Assembly (NCBI RefSeq): GCF_000960975.1
Contig: NZ_CP010803.1
Coordinates: 1,515,944 to 1,579,943, forward strand
Reading direction: 5' to 3'
From: Martelella endophytica
GTDB lineage: Bacteria > Pseudomonadota > Alphaproteobacteria > Rhizobiales > Rhizobiaceae
Length of the DNA: 64,000 nt
A model generated the notes under the pieces. That model ran no database searches, was not told the DNA's origin, and saw only the letters and a list, made by a program, of their open reading frames with translations. Below are positions 18,108 to 26,246 of this stretch, one piece after another (position 1 is the first letter of the stretch; each line of letters starts with the position of its first letter). The translations under genes and the position numbers were made by a program.

Positions 18108-19907
18108 ATGTCCAGATTTCTCGCAGCCAGCGCGTTGTTCGCGCTCATTGCCGTTTCGGCCACGGCGCAGGATGCCGCCGACAGCGTGGCGCCGGAAGCG
18201 GGAACCGCGACGGTCTTTGCCGCCGAAACCCCGGACGTGAAGGCGGCACTGGCCGCAAAGGCCGCGGGCGAGCCGGTGGAGGCCGGGCAATGGATGGTCG
18301 CGGCCGCCAATCCGCTGGCGGTCAAGGCCGGCGCGGATGTGCTGGCCGAAGGCGGCAGCGCTGCCGATGCCATGGTCGCGGTGCAGGCGGTACTGGGGCT
18401 GGTCGAGGCGCAGTCCTCGGGGCTCGGCGGCGGCGCGTTTCTGGTCTGGTATGATGCCGCAACCGACAGGCTGACGACGCTTGACGGTCGCGAGACCGCT
18501 CCGCGCGATGCCACGCCCAAGCTCTTCCTCGATGAAAACGGCGAGCCGCTGCAGTTCTACGAAGCCGTGGTCGGTGGCCGCTCCGTCGGCACGCCCGGCA
18601 CGCCGCGGCTGATGGAAGCGGCCTATGCGCGCTGGGGAAAATTACCCTGGGCCGGGCTTTTCGACGATGCCATTGCCCTTGCCGAAGGCGGGTTCACCGT
18701 CTCGCCGCGCCTTGCAGGATTGATTGCAGAGGACGGCGACAGGCTCGGCCGGTTCCAGCCGACCCGCGACTATTTCTTTCCGAACGGCAAGGCGCTTGCC
18801 GCCGGCGACACGCTGACCAATGCCGCCTATGGCGCGACGCTGAGAGCGATGGCCGCCGACGGCGCGAATGCCATCTATACCGGCGACATCGCCGCCGATA
18901 TCGTTGACACCGTGAAAGGGGCCGAGGGCAATCCCGGCCGCCTCTCGCTGGCCGATCTTGCCGCCTATCGCGTCATCGAGCGCGCGCCGGTCTGCGTCAC
19001 CTATCACGCCTATGATGTCTGCGGCATGGGGCCGCCGTCTTCGGGCGCGCTGACTGTCGGGCAGATCCTCGGCATGGTGGCGGAAAAAGACATTGCCGGT
19101 CTCGGGCCGGACAATCCGGAAAGCTGGCGGCTGATCGGCGATGCATCGCGCCTCGCCTTTGCCGATCGCGGCCGCTACATGGCCGATATCGATTTCGTGC
19201 CGATGCCGCTGAAGGGCCTCGTCGCGCCGGAATACCTGGAGATGCGGGCAAAGCTTCTCGATGGCGAAAAGGCGCTTGAGAGCGTTGCGCCGGGCGCGCC
19301 GGGCTGGGATCATGCCATGATCGAATATGGCGATGGCACGGCGATCGAACTGCCCTCGACCACCCAGATCGTCATTGTCGATTCCGACGGCAACGCCCTG
19401 TCGATGACCTCGACCATCGAGAACGGCTTCGGCAGCCGGCTGATGACCAAGAGCGGCTTCCTGCTCAACAACGAGCTGACGGATTTCTCCTTCGAGACTC
19501 ACGATGCCGATGGATATCCGATTGCCAATCGCGTCGAGCCCGGCAAGCGGCCGCGCTCGTCGATGGCGCCGACCATCGTGATGAAGGATGGCAAGCCGGT
19601 GCTGGTCATCGGTTCGCCGGGCGGCAGCAGCATCATCGGCTATGTCGCGCAGGCGGTGATAGCCTATCTTGACTGGGGCATGAATGTGCAGGAGGCGGTC
19701 TCCATGCCACATCTCCTGAATCGCTTCGGCACCTATGATGTCGAGGCGGGGACGAGCGCCGAGGACATGGTCGCGCCGCTCGAGGCGATGGGCTTCAAGG
19801 TCAAGGTCGGCGACCAGACCTCCGGCCTGCAGGCAATCGCCATCGAGGATGGCAGGCTTTACGGCGCGGCCGACCCGCGCCGCGAAGGCATCGCGCTCGG
19901 CGAATGA
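18108..19907 (+). CDS. ggt: Gamma-glutamyltransferase
   Basis: A 599-residue exported Ntn-hydrolase precursor that cleaves or transfers the gamma-glutamyl group of glutathione and related compounds in the periplasm. A signal peptide (MSRFLAASALFALIAVSATA) is followed by the large subunit. The self-processing site is 'PSTTQIVIVD'; Thr418 is expected to become the N-terminal nucleophile of the small subunit, matching Thr391 of the E. coli enzyme. The glycine-serine motif is present as 'SPGGSSIIGYV'. AGGAAGGAG precedes the ATG. It is monocistronic and ends four bases before the convergent rhamnose mutarotase gene. Confidence 0.94.
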   Translation: MSRFLAASALFALIAVSATAQDAADSVAPEAGTATVFAAETPDVKAALAAKAAGEPVEAGQWMVAAANPLAVKAGADVLAEGGSAADAMVAVQAVLGLVEAQSSGLGGGAFLVWYDAATDRLTTLDGRETAPRDATPKLFLDENGEPLQFYEAVVGGRSVGTPGTPRLMEAAYARWGKLPWAGLFDDAIALAEGGFTVSPRLAGLIAEDGDRLGRFQPTRDYFFPNGKALAAGDTLTNAAYGATLRAMAADGANAIYTGDIAADIVDTVKGAEGNPGRLSLADLAAYRVIERAPVCVTYHAYDVCGMGPPSSGALTVGQILGMVAEKDIAGLGPDNPESWRLIGDASRLAFADRGRYMADIDFVPMPLKGLVAPEYLEMRAKLLDGEKALESVAPGAPGWDHAMIEYGDGTAIELPSTTQIVIVDSDGNALSMTSTIENGFGSRLMTKSGFLLNNELTDFSFETHDADGYPIANRVEPGKRPRSSMAPTIVMKDGKPVLVIGSPGGSSIIGYVAQAVIAYLDWGMNVQEAVSMPHLLNRFGTYDVEAGTSAEDMVAPLEAMGFKVKVGDQTSGLQAIAIEDGRLYGAADPRREGIALGE

Positions 19908-19911
19908 GGCC

Positions 19912-20226
19912 TCAGGGCAGGTGAAACATCTTCGTCAGCGGGACCTCGACCGGTGAATTGTCGGGCGTGGTCTCCATGACGTCGGCCATGAAATCCCACC
20001 AGCGGCGGACGACCTCGTTCTTCGGGAGGCCCTCCATCGTGTGGTCGTCATTGCGCTTCAGCACCGCGAACAGATGGTGGGTCTCCTCATCGAGCCAGAT
20101 CGAATAATCGGAGACGCCGGCCTGCTTCAGAACAGTGGCAAGCTCCGGCCAGATTTCGTCATGCCGTCGCTTGTATTCCTCCGCCTGTCCGCGATTGAGG
20201 TTCATGCGGAATGCGATGGTTTCCAT
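19912..20226 (-). CDS. rhaM: L-rhamnose mutarotase
   Basis: This 104-residue protein has the exact length of E. coli RhaM. It interconverts the alpha and beta anomers of L-rhamnose in the cytoplasm so that the isomerase gets its preferred form. The family pattern is clear: 'AFRMNLNRGQAEEYKRRHDE', 'SDYSIWLDEETHHLFAVLK' and a C-terminal 'RRWWDFMADVMETTPDNSP'. The start at 20226 is set by GGAGGAAATCCC; eight earlier in-frame codons have no ribosome site. It is the third gene of the rhaD-rhaI-rhaM operon, 20 bases after rhaI. In R. leguminosarum the equivalent rhaU lies between rhaQ and rhaK, so this position differs. Confidence 0.95.
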   Translation of the reverse strand: METIAFRMNLNRGQAEEYKRRHDEIWPELATVLKQAGVSDYSIWLDEETHHLFAVLKRNDDHTMEGLPKNEVVRRWWDFMADVMETTPDNSPVEVPLTKMFHLP

Positions 20227-20246
20227 GGGATTTCCTCCGCCGCCAC

Positions 20247-21533
20247 TCACACGATGCCGCCGCCGGCGCCCGTGACGGCCGGGCGTTCGCCCGCGACCTT
20301 CTGCCGGTAACCCGCCGCGCGGTAGGTCGCGATCGGATCGATGGCGCCGCCGGCATTTTTGCGGGCCATGGCGAGGATCGGGGCGACGTCGGTGCGGAAG
20401 GCATCCTTCAGCGTCTCGGACGCCATCATCGCGTCATTGTCTTCCTGGTAGCCGGTGAGCGTGGTGCGATCGACCAGAAGCGCCTGCGCATAGGCGCGGC
20501 GGACTTCGATGGCTGAGCGCATCAGGCTCTCGATCGGATCGGTGACATTGTGCGACTGGTCGAGCATATGGGCCGGGTTGAAGCCTTCCACGCCCTCGGC
20601 ATCGACCAGTTCGTTGAAGACGAGGAACAGCCGGAACGGGTCGATCGAGCCGGTGTCGAGGTCGTCATCGCCATATTTGCTGTCATTGAAATGGAAGCCG
20701 CCGAGCTTGCCGAACTGGATCAGGCGGGCGACGATCATCTCGATATTGACGTTTGGCGCGTGGTGGCCGAGGTCAACGAGGCAGAAAGCCTTCGGCCCGA
20801 GTTCCTTGGCGATCAGGTAGTTCGTGCCCCAGTCCTGCACGACCGTCGAATAGAAGGCCGGTTCGAAGATCTTGTGCTCGGAAAAGATCCGCCAGTCGTC
20901 GGGAAGCGCCGCATAGACGCTCTTCATCGCGTCGAGATAGCGCTCGAACTGTCTGGTGAAATGGCTCTGGCCGGGAAAGTTGGAGCCGTCGCCGATCCAC
21001 ACCGTCAGCGCCTTCGAGCCGAGCGCCTTGCCGATCTCGATGCACTCGATGTTGTGGTCGATCGCCTGCTGGCGGGTTGCCGCGTCGGTGTGTGAGAGCG
21101 AGCCGTATTTGTAGGAATGGTCCTGGCCCGGCTGGTCCTGAAACGTATTGGAATTCATCGCGTCGAAGCCGAGGCCGAGGCTCTCGCCCTTCTGGCGGAG
21201 TTCGGAAAGGTCATCGACCTTGTCCCACGGAATGTGCAGCGAGACGGTTGGCGTCGCGCGGGTCAGCTGATGGATCACGGCGCAGTCCTCAAGCTTGTCG
21301 AAGATGCCGCGCGGCTCGCCGCCGCCGGGGAACCGGGCAAAGCGGGTGCCGCCGGTGCCGACGCCCCAGGAGGGCACGGCGACGCCATAGGCCGCGACCT
21401 TGGCCGTGACGTCGTCAATGGCGACACCCTGGCGGGCAAGCCGCTCGCCGAGCGTGTTGTAATCCTGCTCAAGCGCCGTCGCCCGCTTCTCGTTCTCCGC
21501 GGCCAGCACGCCGCCATCGATCATCTCTTCCAT
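20247..21533 (-). CDS. rhaI: L-rhamnose isomerase (RhaI type)
   Basis: A 428-residue sugar isomerase that converts L-rhamnose to L-rhamnulose. It belongs to the Pseudomonas/rhizobial RhaI group rather than the E. coli RhaA group; sequence landmarks are 'VSLHIPWDKVDD', 'LTVWIGDGSNFPGQ', 'FSEHKIFEPAFYSTVVQDWG' and 'GGFHFNDSKYGDDDLD', which carry the metal-binding Glu, Asp and His residues of the xylose isomerase-like TIM barrel. The start at 21533 (MEEMIDGG) follows GGGAGGAAGAC; the frame is open 33 codons further but crosses a repeat. It follows rhaD with an unusually long, repeat-filled spacer of 336 bases. Confidence 0.94.
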   Translation of the reverse strand: MEEMIDGGVLAAENEKRATALEQDYNTLGERLARQGVAIDDVTAKVAAYGVAVPSWGVGTGGTRFARFPGGGEPRGIFDKLEDCAVIHQLTRATPTVSLHIPWDKVDDLSELRQKGESLGLGFDAMNSNTFQDQPGQDHSYKYGSLSHTDAATRQQAIDHNIECIEIGKALGSKALTVWIGDGSNFPGQSHFTRQFERYLDAMKSVYAALPDDWRIFSEHKIFEPAFYSTVVQDWGTNYLIAKELGPKAFCLVDLGHHAPNVNIEMIVARLIQFGKLGGFHFNDSKYGDDDLDTGSIDPFRLFLVFNELVDAEGVEGFNPAHMLDQSHNVTDPIESLMRSAIEVRRAYAQALLVDRTTLTGYQEDNDAMMASETLKDAFRTDVAPILAMARKNAGGAIDPIATYRAAGYRQKVAGERPAVTGAGGGIV

Positions 21534-21595
21534 GTCTTCCTCCCGTTGCAGGCTGGGCCTGCTGAATTCGTTTCCCCAAGGTGTCTCAGTCATCA

Positions 21596-21618
21596 ATCTC
21601 CCCCTCAAGGGGGGAGAT
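21596..21618. repeat. Solo end of palindromic intergenic repeat
   Basis: A 23-base sequence identical to 26128-26150 and the exact reverse complement of 26008-26030. It is itself nearly palindromic (CTCCCCCTC and GGGGGGAG arms). Only one end of the element is present here. Confidence 0.85.
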
Positions 21619-21654
21619 TGGCCGTGTGGCAAGGTACGGAGGGCACACCGCTCT

Positions 21655-21815
21655 GCCTCTCTCTTCCGTCATGCTCGGGCTTGTCCCGAGCATCTAACCA
21701 CATAGGCCGCGAGCGGAGTTTGCGGTTTGCGCCTCTAGAGCCCGCCCCTCCTGTCGTGGTGAAACGGGCTTGGATCCTCGGGTCAAGCCCGAGGATGACG
21801 CAGAGGGGGAGGGCT
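21655..21815. repeat. Inverted pair of a second hairpin repeat
   Basis: ATGCTCGGGC/TTGTCCCGAGCAT (21671-21693) and ATCCTCGGGT/CAAGCCCGAGGAT (21774-21796) are each strong hairpins and are reverse complements of one another apart from a few changes. The flanks (CTCTTCCGTC on the left, GACGCAGAG on the right) are also inverted copies, so the whole is an inverted-repeat element of about 160 bases. Confidence 0.7.
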
Positions 21816-21869
21816 GTCGTACCCGATGGGCCGGCGGCGGCACTCCGCCTGACCGTGCCCCTTCTACCT

Positions 21870-23969
21870 CTAACGCGGAAACGACACCGCGTTGCCTGCA
21901 TCCACGTTGATGATATTCCCCGTCGACTTCGCCGACATGTCGGAGGCGAGGAAGTAGATGGCTTCGGCGATATCTTCCGGGAATACCGAACGCTTCAGCA
22001 TCGAGCGCTCGCGGTAGTGCGCTTCCAGTTCATCCGTCGACATCTTGTAGGCGGCGGCGCGCTGTTCCTTCCACTCGCCGGTCCAGATCTTCGAGCCGCG
22101 CAGCACGGCATCCGGATTGACGGTGTTGACCCGGATCTGTGCGGCGGCTCCTTCCAGCGCCAGGCAGCGGGCCAGATGGATTTCGGCGGCCTTTGCGGTG
22201 CAATAGGCGGACGCGCCAGGGGAGGCGGCGAGACCGTTCTTGGACGAGACGAAGACGACGTTGCCGCCGGCATTCTGGTAGCGGAACAGCCGGAAGGCCT
22301 CGCGCGAAACGAGGAAGTAGCCGGTCGCCAGAATGGCGATATTCTTGTCCCAGAGATCGAGCGTCGTTTCCTCGATCGGCGCCGAGGAGGCGAGGCCTGC
22401 ATTGGAGACCAGAATATCGAGCCCGCCGAATTCGACCACCGCATCGGAAAAGCCCTTTGCCACCTCGTTCTCGCTGGTGACGTTCAGGTGCACGCCGCGG
22501 ACGATGTCCTTGCTGAAGGCCTTGGAAAGCTCGCCCTTCGCCGTTTCCAGCGCTGCGTCGTCGATATCGGCCAGCACCACGCAGGCGCCTTCGCTGGCAA
22601 GTCGGAAGGCAGTCGCCTTGCCGATGCCGCCGGCACCGCCGGTCACAAGCGCGATCTTGCCGGCAAGCGGCTTCGGCTTGGGCATGCGCTGCAGCTTCGC
22701 CTCTTCCAGAAGCCAGTATTCGATATCGAAGGCCTCCTGCTCCGAAAGGCCCTGATAGGTCGAGACAGACGATGCGCCACGCATGACATTGATGGCGTTG
22801 ACGTAGAACTCCGCCGAGATGCGGGCGGTCGCCTTGTCCTTGGCAAACGAGATCATGCCGACGCCGGGAACGAGATAGATGACGGCGTTGGAGTCGCGCA
22901 TGCCCGGCGAATTGTCGTGCTTGCAGCGCTCGTAATAGGCGGCGTAGTCGTCGCGGTAGGCGGCGATTGCGTCAGGCAGGCCCTCGACCGTCTTGTCGAT
23001 GTCCGGATTTTCCGGGTCGAAATTGACCACGAGCGGACGGATCTTGGTGCGGAGAAAATGGTCCGGGCAGGAGGTGCCGAGTGCGGCCAGCTCTTCCAGA
23101 CGATTGGAGCCGACGAATTCGAGCACGGCCGGCTGATCGTCGAAATGGCCGAGCTTGCCTTCCGTTTCCGAAATCATGCCACGGATCTTCGGCATCAGCT
23201 TTTCGGCGATCGCGCGGCGCTCTTCTGCCGGCAACGTTTTCACCCTCACGCCACCGAAGACCTCGCCATCGATTTTGGCATCAAGCCAGGCCATCGCCTT
23301 GTTGATGATCTCCAGCGTGGTCTCGTAGCTTTCCTTCGCCGTATCGCCCCAGGTGAAAAGCCCGTGGCTTTCGAGGATCACGCCGCGCGAGCCCGGATTT
23401 TCCTCGCAATATTTGCCGAGCCAGAGACCCAGTTCATAACCCGGACGTTTCCAGGGCAGCCAGCCGATCTCTCCGCCGAAGATTTCCTGCGTCAGCGCCT
23501 TGGAATCGGACGAGGCGGCAATGGCGATGATCGCGTCGGGATGCATGTGGTCGACATGTTTCTTCGGCACATAGGCATGGAGCGGCGTGTCGATGGAGGC
23601 GGCGCGATTGTTCAGGTTGAAGGTGCAGTGGGGGAGGTAGCCCACCATCTCGTCCTCATGCTCAAGCCCGCGGTACAGGCCCCTCAGCGCGTTGAGCTTG
23701 TCCATGTAGAGCGTGGCGAAGCCATCCATCTTGATGGTGCCGACATCGCCGCCGGAGCCCTTGACCCAGAGCACCTCGACCTCGTCACCCGTGAGCGGAT
23801 CCTTTTCCATCACCTTGGCAGAGGTGTTGCCGCCGCCATAATTGGTGATGCGCTTGTCGGAGCCGAGCAGGTTGGAGCGGTAGAGCAGCAGTTCCGGCTC
23901 GCTCATCCCGGCCGCCTTGCCGTCATCCCATAGGTTATCGAGCCGGCCGGCCCGGTTTTCATTGAGCAT
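21870..23969 (-). CDS. rhaD: Bifunctional rhamnulose-1-phosphate aldolase/short-chain dehydrogenase
   Basis: A 699-residue fusion of a class II aldolase domain (about residues 1-420) and a short-chain dehydrogenase (about 430-699). The aldolase splits rhamnulose-1-phosphate into dihydroxyacetone phosphate and L-lactaldehyde; its zinc site is suggested by 'HVDHMHPDAIIAIA' and 'VILESHGLFTWG'. The dehydrogenase has 'TGGAGGIGKATA' for NAD and 'YCTAK' as catalytic Tyr-x-x-x-Lys, and is expected to oxidise lactaldehyde to lactate. The start at 23969 follows GAAGGAGGAAACC. The gene leads the rhaD-rhaI-rhaM operon and diverges from rhaR across a promoter with repeated operator-like elements. Confidence 0.96.
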   Translation of the reverse strand: MLNENRAGRLDNLWDDGKAAGMSEPELLLYRSNLLGSDKRITNYGGGNTSAKVMEKDPLTGDEVEVLWVKGSGGDVGTIKMDGFATLYMDKLNALRGLYRGLEHEDEMVGYLPHCTFNLNNRAASIDTPLHAYVPKKHVDHMHPDAIIAIAASSDSKALTQEIFGGEIGWLPWKRPGYELGLWLGKYCEENPGSRGVILESHGLFTWGDTAKESYETTLEIINKAMAWLDAKIDGEVFGGVRVKTLPAEERRAIAEKLMPKIRGMISETEGKLGHFDDQPAVLEFVGSNRLEELAALGTSCPDHFLRTKIRPLVVNFDPENPDIDKTVEGLPDAIAAYRDDYAAYYERCKHDNSPGMRDSNAVIYLVPGVGMISFAKDKATARISAEFYVNAINVMRGASSVSTYQGLSEQEAFDIEYWLLEEAKLQRMPKPKPLAGKIALVTGGAGGIGKATAFRLASEGACVVLADIDDAALETAKGELSKAFSKDIVRGVHLNVTSENEVAKGFSDAVVEFGGLDILVSNAGLASSAPIEETTLDLWDKNIAILATGYFLVSREAFRLFRYQNAGGNVVFVSSKNGLAASPGASAYCTAKAAEIHLARCLALEGAAAQIRVNTVNPDAVLRGSKIWTGEWKEQRAAAYKMSTDELEAHYRERSMLKRSVFPEDIAEAIYFLASDMSAKSTGNIINVDAGNAVSFPR

Positions 23970-24037
23970 GGTTTCCTCCTTCGCCGGCCAGTCTGGCCTT
24001 CGTTCTTCCCCGGCAAAATCCATCCGAAAGTCGGGCT

Positions 24038-24111
24038 TGTCAATCAGAAACAATCAAAAACAGTCAGTAATGTGCCGTATTGCAGTGCGGTATGATTATT
24101 TTTGATTGACA
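24038..24111. promoter_or_regulatory. Candidate RhaR operators in the rhaD-rhaR divergent promoter
   Basis: TGTCAATCAGAAA (24038-24050), AAACAATCAAAAA (24048-24060) and, inverted, TTTTTGATTGACA (24099-24111) are variants of one element. CAATCAAAAA and TTTTTGATTG form a perfect 10-base inverted repeat. TTGACA at 24106-24111 also fits a -35 box for rhaR. Multiple phased half-sites are usual for DeoR-family repressors, and RhaR is encoded next to them. Confidence 0.55.
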
Positions 24112-24151
24112 CTGATGGAAATTCGCTGAACTCTGTCAAAAGGGAGGCCCC

Positions 24152-24952
24152 ATGCACGAAAAAGAGCGTCATCGCATCATCCTGTCCGCCGTACAGGAAA
24201 AGCCGGTCGTGACCGTGGCGGAGCTCGTCGACCTGACGGAAAGCTCCGAGGCGACGATCAGGCGCGATATCGCCGCCCTGCATGTGGCCAAGCGTCTGCG
24301 CCGGGTGCGCGGCGGTGCGGAGGCGCTGAGCCCACCGCAATTCGTCGGCCTTGCCGGCAGGCCCTTTTCCGTCAACCAGACGATGAATGCCCGCCAGAAA
24401 CAGGCGATCGCGAAAGCCGCCGTCGCGCTTTGCAGCGATGGCGATTCGGTGATCATCAATGGCGGCACGACGACGTTCCAGATGGTCCATCATCTGGCAA
24501 ACCGTCGGCTGCAGGTGTTCACCAACTCGTTCCCGATCGCCGAGCATCTGCTGAAGCACTCGAAGAACACGGTGATGCTGTCGGGCGGGGTCATCTACCG
24601 GGAGCAGAACGTCATACTGAGCCCGTTTGAGAACGATGTGACCCGGAATTTCTGGGCGAAGCGGATGTTCATGGGCGCGCAAGGCGTCGGGCCGCTGGGG
24701 CTGATGGAAGCCGATCCGCTGCTGATCCAGGCGGAGCAGAAGCTGATCGACCAGGCCGAGGAACTGGTGGTTCTGGTTGATTCCTCGAAGTTTGCGCAGC
24801 GTTCGAGCCTGATTTTGTGCGGTCTGAAGCGGATTTCGACCGTGATTACGGATTCCGGCCTGCAGGCGTCCGACGCCCGCATGTTGGAGGAGGCCGGCAT
24901 ATCGGTGATCATCGCCGATGCCGAGGCCATGGAGGAAACCGGTTCGGTCTGA
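24152..24952 (+). CDS. rhaR: DeoR-family transcriptional regulator of rhamnose genes
   Basis: A 266-residue DeoR/GlpR-type repressor. The N-terminal winged helix-turn-helix shows the family signature 'VAELVDLTESSEATIRRDIA', and the C-terminal sensor domain shows 'GDSVIINGGTTTFQM' and 'LSGGVIYRE', the phosphosugar isomerase-like fold that senses a phosphorylated sugar. AGGGAGGCCC precedes the ATG. In R. leguminosarum the DeoR-type rhaR heads the same operon and represses it. The effector is probably a rhamnose pathway phosphate ester. It is divergent from rhaD and is followed by rhaS after 50 bases. Confidence 0.94.
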   Translation: MHEKERHRIILSAVQEKPVVTVAELVDLTESSEATIRRDIAALHVAKRLRRVRGGAEALSPPQFVGLAGRPFSVNQTMNARQKQAIAKAAVALCSDGDSVIINGGTTTFQMVHHLANRRLQVFTNSFPIAEHLLKHSKNTVMLSGGVIYREQNVILSPFENDVTRNFWAKRMFMGAQGVGPLGLMEADPLLIQAEQKLIDQAEELVVLVDSSKFAQRSSLILCGLKRISTVITDSGLQASDARMLEEAGISVIIADAEAMEETGSV

Positions 24953-25002
24953 AGCTTTGGAGGAAGCGAAGCCGGACCCTGTTCATCAAATGGAGGAGTA
25001 GG

Positions 25003-25992
25003 ATGAGCATTTTGAAGAAAGTACTCGTCGGGGCGCTGATCTCGACCGCGCTGATTGCGCAAGGCGCCAATGCCGCCGACAAGAAGATTGCGCTTGTCGT
25101 CAAGGCGCTGGGTATCGGCTTTTTCGAGGCCGCTGCGGATGGTGCTGAGGAAGCCGCCAAGGAGATCGGCGATGTCGAGCTGATCTATACCGGGCCGACC
25201 GATACGACCGCAGAAGGCCAGATCGAGGTCATCAACGCGCTGATCGCCCAGAAGGTCGATGCCATCGCGATTTCGGCCAATGATCCGGATGCCGTCGTGC
25301 CGGCGCTGAAGAAGGCGATGGACCGCGGTATCAAGGTTATCTCGTGGGATTCCGGCGTGGCCCCTGAGGGGCGAATGGTTCACCTCAACCCGTCTTCCAA
25401 CCCGCTGATCGGCAACATGATCATCAAGCTTGCCGCCGACAACCTGCCGGATGGCGGCAAGGTCGCGGTGCTGTCGGCTTCGGCGACGGCCACGAACCAG
25501 AACATCTGGATCGAGGAGATGAACAAGGTCAAGGACAACTATCCGGGCATCGAAGTGGTCACCACCGTCTATGGCGACGACATCTTCGACAAGTCCTATC
25601 GTGAGACGCAGGGCCTGATCCAGACCTATCCGGACCTGAAGGCGATCATCGCGCCGACCTCCGTCGGCGTCGTCGCGGCCGCGCAGGCGGTGACGGACGA
25701 GGGCAAGATCGGCGAGATCAATGTGACCGGCCTCGGCCTGCCCTCCGAAATGGCGGCCTATGTCGACAACGGCGCATCGAAATCCTTCGCCATCTGGAAC
25801 CCGATCGACCTCGGCTATGCCGCCGTCATGCTGTCGAACGACCTGATCGACGGTGCCGAAGCCAAGCCCGGCGCGACGCTCTCCATGGGGCGCCTCGGCG
25901 AGTTGACGCTCGACGACGACAATGCCGGCGCCATGGCCGATCCCTTCGTCTACGACAAGTCGAACATCGACAAGTTCAAGGACATTTTCTGA
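25003..25992 (+). CDS. rhaS: Rhamnose ABC transporter substrate-binding protein
   Basis: A 329-residue periplasmic protein of the type I (RbsB-like) binding-protein fold. It has a Sec signal peptide (MSILKKVLVGALISTALIAQ, then GANA before the mature ADKK). The mature part shows the alternating beta-alpha pattern with 'IAISANDPDAVVPALKKAMD' and 'KVISWDSGVAPEGR', as in rhizobial RhaS. The start at 25003 follows TGGAGGAGTAGG. It passes L-rhamnose to RhaP/RhaQ with RhaT as ATPase. A hairpin-rich repeat (26008-26150) separates it from rhaT and may favour rhaS messenger over the rest. Confidence 0.94.
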   Translation: MSILKKVLVGALISTALIAQGANAADKKIALVVKALGIGFFEAAADGAEEAAKEIGDVELIYTGPTDTTAEGQIEVINALIAQKVDAIAISANDPDAVVPALKKAMDRGIKVISWDSGVAPEGRMVHLNPSSNPLIGNMIIKLAADNLPDGGKVAVLSASATATNQNIWIEEMNKVKDNYPGIEVVTTVYGDDIFDKSYRETQGLIQTYPDLKAIIAPTSVGVVAAAQAVTDEGKIGEINVTGLGLPSEMAAYVDNGASKSFAIWNPIDLGYAAVMLSNDLIDGAEAKPGATLSMGRLGELTLDDDNAGAMADPFVYDKSNIDKFKDIF

Positions 25993-26007
25993 GGCCTCTT
26001 CTTATCG

Positions 26008-26150
26008 ATCTCCCCCCTTGAGGGGGAGATGCCCCGACAGGGGCAGAGGGGGGTGAACCCTATCCGAGAGCACAGAGACCGCGTCTTTAGGGCTTAGCCC
26101 TTTACCCCTCTCTGTCGCTTTCGCGACATCTCCCCCTCAAGGGGGGAGAT
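26008..26150. repeat. Palindromic intergenic repeat, full copy
   Basis: The outer 23 bases at each end (26008-26030 and 26128-26150) are exact inverted copies, and each end is itself a hairpin of C and G runs. Inside, GACAGGGGCAGAGGGGGGTG on the left is matched on the right by an inverted version (ACCCCTCTCTGTCGC). No open reading frame is present. It resembles the short mosaic palindromes known between genes in Rhizobiales, but I cannot assign a named family. It lies between rhaS and rhaT. Confidence 0.85.
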
Positions 26151-26246
26151 TGGTGGCGGCAGAGTCTGAGCAACCATCCCTCCGAAAGCGATCCGGCCCG
26201 CCCTCAACTACAGCGGGCCGGCACTCCAGAGAAAACATGGCAGGCC

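Larger units (their letters stand above)
21534..21869. other. Repeat-filled spacer between rhaD and rhaI
   Basis: This 336-base gap lies inside the rha operon and has no coding sequence. It holds one end of the palindromic repeat also found at 26008-26150 (here at 21596-21618) and an inverted pair of a second hairpin repeat (21671-21693 and 21774-21796). The hairpins may lower rhaI-rhaM relative to rhaD, or a separate rhaI promoter may exist; none is obvious. Confidence 0.65.

Noticed and set aside
21117..23933. Plus-strand open frame of about 940 codons opposite rhaD and rhaI
   Set aside because: Low-complexity Arg/Asp/Ala-rich translation with no motif; rhaD on the other strand is certain.
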